This document shows, in pieces, positions 58,523 to 64,000 of a stretch of 64,000 nt of DNA (within the stretch, counting starts at the first letter, position 1; the number at the start of each line of letters is the position of its first letter). The notes under the pieces were generated by a model. That model searched no databases and was not told where the DNA came from. It saw only the letters and a list, made by a program, of their open reading frames with translations. The stretch is from NCBI RefSeq assembly GCF_001424645.1, contig NZ_LMQR01000001.1, positions 2,430,621 to 2,494,620 on the forward strand, in the 5' to 3' direction. The stretch comes from Frigoribacterium sp. Leaf415 (lineage in GTDB: Bacteria > Actinomycetota > Actinomycetes > Actinomycetales > Microbacteriaceae). Made by a program: the position numbers and the translations under genes.

Positions 58523-58855
58523 CTACTCCTTGGGCTCGGAGTCGACCTCCACCGCGACGCTGTAGTCGTCACCGCCGTCGGTGCTGATCACCGAGACCGA
58601 GTCGTAGACGACGTCGTAGCCCGGGGTGTTGACGTCGCAGTGCACCTCGGACCGGTCCACGACCGGGATGGCGTCGTCGCCGCAGTCGACGTCGGGTCGG
58701 GTGCCGACCTCTCGTTCCAGGGCGTCGGCGACGGTGGTCGCGAAGGCACTGGACGACACGGTCCGGTCGATCGAGGCCGAGGCGGTGCACCCCGCCAGGC
58801 CCCCTGCCAGGACGGAGGCGGTGATCAAGCTCGAGACGACTGTCGATGCGCGCAA
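58523..58855 (-). CDS. DUF4333 lipoprotein
   Basis: The 110-residue protein has a signal with lipobox LAGC (C23) and a DUF4333-like domain with two cysteines (DVDCGDD and SEVHCDV) and a final beta stretch. I chose a TTG at 58855 because the hydrophobic signal begins there and GGAAGG lies nine bases upstream; the longer frame is not signal-like. The start is uncertain. Confidence 0.68.
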   Translation of the reverse strand: MRASTVVSSLITASVLAGGLAGCTASASIDRTVSSSAFATTVADALEREVGTRPDVDCGDDAIPVVDRSEVHCDVNTPGYDVVYDSVSVISTDGGDDYSVAVEVDSEPKE

Positions 58856-59108
58856 GGGTTCGGGCCTTCCGGACCAGGGGAGACCGCGGTGCGTGCCCCC
58901 CGGAGCCGCGGCTCTCGCGCCCCCGAGGTGTAGCCAACCACGTCGACGGATCGACAGGTCGATCCACGGTGAGCCAGGCGTGGCGCGGTGGGGGCGAGGC
59001 GTCCTGAGGGGCCGACCCGCGCCTCCTCGGCTCGTCGCCAGCGCCGCCACACGACGCGCCTGCACAGCCGTGCAGACCACACCCGTCGCGTTTTCCGGCC
59101 TCAGCCGC

Positions 59109-59403
59109 TAGGCTGGGGTCACTTGCGAGCCGGTCCGATCGGCTCCCTGCGTCGTAGCACGCCCCTCACCGCCTCTCCGTCCTGGCACACACCCAGGCAG
59201 AACAGCAGGCGCGCGAAGCTCACTCTGCGGCGAAACGATCGTGCACACCTGCACCGTCGCCACACCTCGAGCCCGGCTACGACAGCCGTTCTCCCGGCAC
59301 TGCCCCGCCCTCGTGCGAGCACGTCCCCGACGTGCCCTCGCACCAGCAGGCGGCCAGGCAGCCTCGGCCCGGCTCGACACCGATGCCCCGAAAGGTGCAC
59401 CAC
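59109..59403 (+). promoter_or_regulatory. Promoter and long leader of the DEAD-box helicase gene
   Basis: A TAGGCT -10 box (59109-59114) predicts initiation near 59121, leaving about 283 untranslated bases before the ATG at 59404. GAAAGGTG is the ribosome binding site. Long leaders are known for cold-shock DEAD-box helicases (deaD/csdA). No coding frame in the region looks real. The gap 58856-59108 holds nothing recognisable except one GGAGGCGCG copy at about 59017. Confidence 0.5.
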
Positions 59404-61299
59404 ATGTCAACGAACACCCTCGACACCGAGAACACCGACGCCACGACCGTCGACGAGGCGGCCGACACCGTCACCTTCAGCTCGCTGGGCGTGCCCGCTC
59501 CGATCGTGAAGTCCCTCGCCGCGGAAGGCAAGACGACCGCGTTCCCGATCCAGGTCGACACGCTGCCCGACACCCTCGGCGGACGCGACGTCCTCGGCCG
59601 CGGCAAGACCGGCTCGGGCAAGACCCTCGCCTTCTCGATCCCCATGGCCGCGCGCCTCGGCGGCAAGCTGGCCGGCGGCAACCGCCGCGCCGGGCGCCCC
59701 CTCGGCCTGGTCCTCGCCCCCACCCGCGAGCTCGCCACGCAGATCGACGCCGTGCTCGCGCCGCTCGCCGAGGCCTACGGCATGCGCACCACCACCATCT
59801 TCGGCGGCGTCTCGCAGAACCGTCAGGTGCAGGCCCTCAAGGCCGGCGTCGACATCATCATCGCCTGCCCCGGCCGCCTCGAAGACCTCATGAAGCAGGG
59901 CTTCGTCAAGCTCGACGCCATCGAGATCACCGTGCTCGACGAGGCCGACCACATGGCCGACCTGGGCTTCCTGCCCGGTGTCACGCGCATCCTCAAGGCC
60001 ACCCCGAACGACGGCCAGCGCCTGCTCTTCAGCGCCACCCTCGACAACGGCGTGGACAAGCTGGTCAAGCAGTTCCTCCACAACGAGGTGCTGCACTCGG
60101 TCGACGAGGCCAACTCGCCCGTCGCCAAGATGACCCACCACGTCTTCGAGACGCCCGACGTCGACAGCAAGAACGCGCTGATCCAGAAGCTCGCCGGCGG
60201 CCAGGGCCGTCGGATCCTCTTCATGCGCACCAAGCACCACGCCAAGAAGCTCGCCAAGAAGCTGACCGAGTCGGGCATCCCCGCCGTCGACCTGCACGGC
60301 AACCTGTCGCAGCCGCAGCGTGACCGCAACCTCGCCGCCTTCCAGGACGGCTCGGCCCGCGTGCTCGTCGCCACCGACGTCGCCGCCCGAGGCGTGCACG
60401 TCGACGACATCGAGCTCGTCATCCACGTCGACCCGCCGACCGAGCACAAGGCGTACCTGCACCGCTCGGGCCGCACCGCCCGCGCCGGAGCAGAGGGCGA
60501 CGTCGTCACCCTCGTCATCCCCAGCCAGAAGCGCGACGTCGCCCAGCTGATGAAGAAGGCCGACATCCGCCCGACCATCACCGCCGTGACGCCGAACTCG
60601 CCCGAGGTCGACGCCCTCGTCGGCCAGGTCGCCGCCTACGTCAAGCCCTCGCCCAAGGCTGCCGTCCAGCAGCAGCAGGGTGGCGGCGGACGCTCGCAGG
60701 GCGCCAACGCGCAGCGCAAGCGCGCCGCGCGCCAGGACTCGCAGGGCAACCCCATCGCCCGTCAGGACCGTTCGGGTCGCCCCGGCCAAGGAGGCGCGGG
60801 TCGCGGTTCCGACTCCGGTCGCGCCGGTGCCGGTGCGGGTCGCTCGGGTGGCTCGCGTGACGGCGGCCGCCAGGGTGGCCGCGACGGAGGTGCGCGTCGC
60901 GACGCCGCCCCCCGCGGTGGCGCCTCGACCTTCTACTCGACCGAGTCGGGCCGCGGTTCGTCCACGCCCGTCCATGACGACGCCCGTGGCGCACGTGACG
61001 GTGCTCGCGACGAGACCCGTGGCACCCGTCAGACCGGTCGCCGCGCCCAGAGCAGCGGCACCCAGAGCGACGGCGGCCAGAGCCGCACCAACGCGGTCCG
61101 CAACGACCAGGCCGAGTTCGCCGCGTCGCTCGGCGGCTCGCGCGAAGGCGGCTCGCGCGAGGGCGGCCAGCGTGACGGCGGCCAGCGCAGCGGCGGACGC
61201 CGCGCCTCGTCCGAGGGCGGCCGTCCCGGCTCGCTCAAGGTCGGCGGCCTCGTCGGGGGCAAGGCCCGCACCGGCGGCGGCCAGCGCAGCGGTCGCTGA
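59404..61299 (+). CDS. DEAD-box RNA helicase with Gly/Arg-rich tail
   Basis: The 631-residue protein has the Q motif (FPIQ, Q50), motif I GKTGSGKT (67-74), DEAD at 179-182, SAT, and ARGVHVDDIELV plus HRSGRTARAG in domain 2. After about residue 425 the C-terminus is a 200-residue Gly/Arg/Ser-rich tail with many RGG/GGR repeats, likely to bind RNA and perhaps form condensates. Such helicases unwind structured mRNA in cold or aid RNA decay and ribosome assembly. The stop is followed at once by a long palindrome. Confidence 0.92.
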   Translation: MSTNTLDTENTDATTVDEAADTVTFSSLGVPAPIVKSLAAEGKTTAFPIQVDTLPDTLGGRDVLGRGKTGSGKTLAFSIPMAARLGGKLAGGNRRAGRPLGLVLAPTRELATQIDAVLAPLAEAYGMRTTTIFGGVSQNRQVQALKAGVDIIIACPGRLEDLMKQGFVKLDAIEITVLDEADHMADLGFLPGVTRILKATPNDGQRLLFSATLDNGVDKLVKQFLHNEVLHSVDEANSPVAKMTHHVFETPDVDSKNALIQKLAGGQGRRILFMRTKHHAKKLAKKLTESGIPAVDLHGNLSQPQRDRNLAAFQDGSARVLVATDVAARGVHVDDIELVIHVDPPTEHKAYLHRSGRTARAGAEGDVVTLVIPSQKRDVAQLMKKADIRPTITAVTPNSPEVDALVGQVAAYVKPSPKAAVQQQQGGGGRSQGANAQRKRAARQDSQGNPIARQDRSGRPGQGGAGRGSDSGRAGAGAGRSGGSRDGGRQGGRDGGARRDAAPRGGASTFYSTESGRGSSTPVHDDARGARDGARDETRGTRQTGRRAQSSGTQSDGGQSRTNAVRNDQAEFAASLGGSREGGSREGGQRDGGQRSGGRRASSEGGRPGSLKVGGLVGGKARTGGGQRSGR

Positions 61300-61304
61300 C
61301 CGTC

Positions 61305-61368
61305 AGACCCCAGGAAACCGCTGAGACCCTCGTGCGCGCACGGGGGTCTCAGCGGTTTCCTGGGGTCT
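61305..61368. terminator. Perfect long hairpin between helicase and the AbiEi-like gene (family B)
   Basis: Arms 61305-61329 and 61344-61368 are exact over 25 bases, and the central CGTGC/GCACG extends the stem. The stop codon of the minus-strand gene (61349) lies inside the right arm. The hairpin at 62385-62450 has much of the same sequence. Confidence 0.75.
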
Positions 61369-62317
61369 CGGCGCTCCACTCGCCGTGCGTGCAGCCGGCG
61401 AGCCCCGCACGGGCGAGCTTGTCGAGCATGGGTCGATGCGTCAGGGCGTCGTCCCAGAGCCACCGGGCGAAGCCGCGGACCCCGGGTAGGGCACGGATGC
61501 GGTCCTCGCGCAGCTTCTCGTCGACCACGACCTGTTCGGGTGTGCGGCCTCGTCGTTCGGTCCGGCCGAGGTACTTCACGAGCCCGTCGAACTCGCCGAC
61601 CACCCCGCAGCACGGCCACCAGAAGTCGACCCGGCCGATCAGTCCGTCGTCGTCGTGGAAGCGCTTCTGCAGGACGGGGCGTGCCAGCCCGGCCTCGAAC
61701 ATGCCCGCCCGGCTGAGCGACTCACCCGCCGACTCCGAGAGTGGATCAGCGAGGGCGAGAGCGAGGGTGGCCACCCGGGTACCTCTGTGGGAGCCACGAG
61801 CCTCGAGGTGGGCCCCTGCGGCGGTCCGGTCGAAAGCCTGCGAACGGAGTCCGTGGTCGATGACGACGAGTCCGCCTCGGAGATCGCGGGTACGCGCGAC
61901 GTCGAGAGCGGCGCGGAGGGGGACGACCGTGGGCATGCCCCACCTGCTGATCAGGTCGGCGGCGCCGAGGTCGGCGGCGTGACGGACCAGCGTGGACGAT
62001 GTGAGGGTGCTGGCGCGCCTCCGGTCGACGACGTGGACACGCTCGGGCCGACGCCCCAGGAGGGGGAACCCGTTCAGGGCGAGCGCCGACTCGTGCGACA
62101 CGACGATGTCGGAGGTCAGCCGCCCGACGACGGCACGGACCCGCAATGCGTGCCGTTGTCGAGGGTCGGCCGCGACCCACGTCTCTGCCGACAGGTACGT
62201 GCCGGGGGCGAGTCGGACGAGCTCGTCGACGCGAGCTCGTCGTCGCAACTCGTGGTCGTCACGACCACTGCGCAGCCAGGTCGCTCGGCGGATGATCTCG
62301 TCGTCAGGTGTCGGCAC
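61349..62317 (-). CDS. AbiEi-like antitoxin domain protein with a nuclease-like C-terminus
   Basis: The 322-residue protein has an N-terminal winged-helix-like part (RVDELVRLAPGTYLSAETWV), a central AbiEi-type region (VVSHESALALNGFPLL), and a C-terminal region with E, D and E..K-like residues (SAGESLSRA, GRVDFWWP, GVVGEFDGLVKYL) that resembles a Vsr/DUF559 PD-(D/E)XK nuclease fold. Such proteins are often listed as type IV antitoxin domain proteins; no toxin gene adjoins. It starts with GTG. The gene lies between two related palindromes. Confidence 0.7.
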   Translation of the reverse strand: MPTPDDEIIRRATWLRSGRDDHELRRRARVDELVRLAPGTYLSAETWVAADPRQRHALRVRAVVGRLTSDIVVSHESALALNGFPLLGRRPERVHVVDRRRASTLTSSTLVRHAADLGAADLISRWGMPTVVPLRAALDVARTRDLRGGLVVIDHGLRSQAFDRTAAGAHLEARGSHRGTRVATLALALADPLSESAGESLSRAGMFEAGLARPVLQKRFHDDDGLIGRVDFWWPCCGVVGEFDGLVKYLGRTERRGRTPEQVVVDEKLREDRIRALPGVRGFARWLWDDALTHRPMLDKLARAGLAGCTHGEWSAETPGNR

Positions 62318-62384
62318 GGTGTCGAGCCTGACGGACCGACGTGACCCGCGCCTCCTGCCGTCGTCGGCCTGTGGAGAACGTCGC

Positions 62385-62450
62385 GAAACCCCAGGAAGTC
62401 ACCGAGACCCCGGCTCGCGCACGGGGGTCTCAGCGACTTCCTGGGGTCTC
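62385..62450. terminator. Long hairpin after the Nudix-like gene (family B)
   Basis: Arms of 27 bases (62385-62411 and 62424-62450) have three mismatches. It shares the CCCCAGGAA core and GAGACCCC/GGGGTCTC ends with the 61305 hairpin. It lies 15 bases past the stop of the minus-strand Nudix-like gene. Confidence 0.7.
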
Positions 62451-62464
62451 GGCAGGCGCGGCGG

Positions 62465-63013
62465 CTAGTGCAGGGCGCCGACGGAGGCGAGGGCGCTGCG
62501 CAGCAGGGTGCCGCGGCCGCCCTCCATCTCGGCGGCGACCTCGTCGGAGGCAGCCTGGTGCGGCGTCAGCCAGGTGAGCTCCAGGGCGTCCTGCCGCGGG
62601 TCGCAGGTGCCGGTCACGGGCACCACGTAGGCGAGCGACACGGCGTGCTGACGGGGGTCGGTGTAGACCGACGAGCCGGGCAGCGGGAAGTACTCGGCGA
62701 CCTGGAACGGCACCGGCGACGGAGGCAGCTGCGGGAAGGCCATCGGCCCGAGGTCTTTCTCGAGGTGACGGAACAGGGCGGTGCGCAGGCTCTCGCCGTA
62801 CATCACCCGGCCGGAGACGAGCATGCGCGAGATCGACCCCTCGTCGGAGGCGCGGAGCAGCACTCCGACCTCGGTCACGACCCCCATGCCGTCGGTTCGC
62901 ACGGGCACGGCCTCGACGTAGAGGATCGGCAGGTGCTGCCGCGCCTGGAAGAGCTCGTCCTCCGAGAGCCAGCCGGGATTGGGGTCGGGGTCGGGTGTCC
63001 GCACGGAGCTCAT
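62465..63013 (-). CDS. Nudix-like protein (DUF4916)
   Basis: The 182-residue protein matches the DUF4916 plan: a strand PILYVEAVPVRTDG, then VGVLLRASDEG, and a Nudix-like box GESLRTALFRHLEKDLG where the usual REUXEE acidic set is incomplete. Catalysis is therefore uncertain. A TAAGAA-like -10 six bases before the ATG on the minus strand suggests a leaderless start. Confidence 0.78.
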   Translation of the reverse strand: MSSVRTPDPDPNPGWLSEDELFQARQHLPILYVEAVPVRTDGMGVVTEVGVLLRASDEGSISRMLVSGRVMYGESLRTALFRHLEKDLGPMAFPQLPPSPVPFQVAEYFPLPGSSVYTDPRQHAVSLAYVVPVTGTCDPRQDALELTWLTPHQAASDEVAAEMEGGRGTLLRSALASVGALH

Positions 63014-63099
63014 GGCCCATTCTTACCGGCTCGACGGCCCGATCGCGTGACGTGACGCTACGGGCGAACAGCACCGGCCCCGATGTCGGCACCCGTCGC

Positions 63100-63105
63100 T
63101 AGGCT
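63100..63105 (+). promoter_or_regulatory. -10 box for the leaderless esterase gene
   Basis: TAGGCT lies six bases before the ATG at 63112. Confidence 0.45.
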
Positions 63106-63111
63106 CGGCCC

Positions 63112-63825
63112 ATGGTGCAGATCGACCCGTCCCTCGTCCAGTGGTCCGCCGTCGAGGCCGAGCGTGACGGGCGGCCCCTGCTCGTCCTGCTGCACGGCGT
63201 GGGCTCGCACGAGGGCGACCTGATCGCGCTCGCCCCCTACCTGCCGCAGCAGTTCGTGGTCGCGTCGCTGCGGGCACCACTGCCCCACGGCGACGGGTTC
63301 TCGTGGTACCCGCTGTCGACTCCCGGTGCGCCCGACCTGGGCGCCGTCGACGACGCGGCCGAGGCCGTGCTCGCCTGGCTCGACTCGCTCGGGGCGCACC
63401 ATCCGTCCGTCAGCCTGCTCGGGTTCTCGCAGGGCGGGTCGCTCTCGCTGCAGCTGCTCCGTCACGCGCCCGAGCGGTTCGCGTTCGCGGCCGTGCTCGC
63501 CGGGTTCGTGGTCCCCGCCGCGGGCGACGACGCCACGCTCGAGCGCGCGGCCGCACGCGACGACGCCGTCACGGCCGCCCGCCCCGCCGTCTTCTACGGT
63601 CGCGGCGACGTCGACCAGGTCATCCCCGCCGACGCCGTCGAGCGCACGTCCGCCTGGCTCGAGACGCACGCCGACGCCGAGCAGACCGTCTACCCCGGGC
63701 TGGCCCACGGCATCTCGCAAGAAGAACTCGACGACCTCAACGCGTTCATCGGCCGTGTGACCGCCGCCCCGGCCGCCGACGCCGACGCACCCGTGTCGGT
63801 CGCCGGCGCCGACTCCACCGACTGA
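63112..63825 (+). CDS. Alpha/beta hydrolase (phospholipase/carboxylesterase family)
   Basis: The 237-residue enzyme has LLVLLHGVGS (oxyanion region), nucleophile elbow GFSQGG (S107), acid in GRGDVDQVIP and histidine in LAHGIS. This is the small carboxylesterase/acyl-protein thioesterase family. Start is leaderless. It lies 49 bases before the SIMPL gene. Confidence 0.85.
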   Translation: MVQIDPSLVQWSAVEAERDGRPLLVLLHGVGSHEGDLIALAPYLPQQFVVASLRAPLPHGDGFSWYPLSTPGAPDLGAVDDAAEAVLAWLDSLGAHHPSVSLLGFSQGGSLSLQLLRHAPERFAFAAVLAGFVVPAAGDDATLERAAARDDAVTAARPAVFYGRGDVDQVIPADAVERTSAWLETHADAEQTVYPGLAHGISQEELDDLNAFIGRVTAAPAADADAPVSVAGADSTD

Positions 63826-63874
63826 TCCGGGCCCGCCCCGGCCCTCTAGCCCCAACGAACGAAGGAGGCGCGCG

Positions 63875-64000
63875 ATGGCGACGCTCTCGGTGTCCGGTTC
63901 CGCCACCCACCGCCACCGTGCCGAGCGCGGTGTCGTCCACCTCACCGTGGGCTTCGACGGTGACGACCGCGAGAGGGTCGTCCGCGACACCGCCGCCGTG
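63875..64000 (+). CDS. SIMPL domain (DUF541) protein, 3' end outside the window
   Basis: Only 42 codons are visible. The start MATLSVSGSATHRHRAERGV, with alternating residues of a beta strand, fits the SIMPL/DUF541 family. GAAGGAGGCGCGCG before the ATG is both a ribosome binding site and a copy of the dispersed motif. Confidence 0.65.
   Translation, partial: MATLSVSGSATHRHRAERGVVHLTVGFDGDDRERVVRDTAAV

Overview
The window is a high-GC actinobacterial chromosome segment. TANNNT -10 boxes often sit 6-8 bases before an ATG or GTG (leaderless starts), and type VII secretion cassettes, a FliW/CsrA pair and monoderm-style flagellar genes are present. A motile member of Microbacteriaceae is the best guess; the genus is inferred, not shown. 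No rRNA, tRNA, CRISPR array, transposase or phage gene was found.

Layout. 1-2843: the end of a spermidine-synthase-like gene and an ABC permease/ATPase pair. 3194-14929 (minus strand): flagellar block 1, with flbD-motA-motB and then fliM-fliN-fliO-fliP-fliQ-fliR-flhB-flhA-flhF-like-csrA; fliO carries a frameshift. 15190-19861 (plus): six overlapping genes that look like a type VII substrate cassette. 20001-21250: YitT-like and DUF4190 membrane proteins. 21398-23037: a retron-type reverse transcriptase with a candidate leader RNA or leaderless ORF. 23216-34458 (minus): flagellar block 2, with flgB-flgC-fliE-fliF-fliG and then fliH-fliI-fliJ-NlpC/P60-fliK-flgD-flgE. 34651-38905 (plus): a second type VII-like cassette with a WXG100-like protein, a DUF1023 alpha/beta hydrolase and three paralogous lipoproteins. 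38955-43302: a citrate-type two-component system and a CitMHS transporter. 43358-51219: flagellar block 3, with fliC, fliD-fliS-fliT-like, sigma factor fliA and flgN-flgK-flgL-fliW. 51325-64000: housekeeping and accessory genes (sugar dehydrogenase, TPR protein, SprT-like protease, CGNR regulator, DUF427, deaminase, DUF1684, DUF4333, DEAD-box helicase, AbiEi/nuclease-like protein, Nudix-like protein, esterase, SIMPL protein).

Regulation read from the sequence. Six flagellar transcription units carry one 27-bp box, TAAC or TTAC, 15 bases, then GCCGATAG or a close variant. This matches a FliA (sigma-28) promoter, and fliA itself is at 46710-47531. Four of the resulting leaders hold hairpins that show ACGGA in the loop, as expected for CsrA sites; csrA and its antagonist fliW are both here.

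Repeats. The nonamer GGAGGCGCG occurs about fifty times on both strands. Nine long intergenic inverted repeats sit at gene 3' ends, two pairs of them related in sequence. A composite element with a 33-bp tandem unit lies at 30.4 kb and 52.6 kb. A 20-bp palindrome is repeated five times in frame inside fliK. The strongest candidates for new biology are the reverse transcriptase locus, the hydrolase/lipoprotein cassette and these repeat families.
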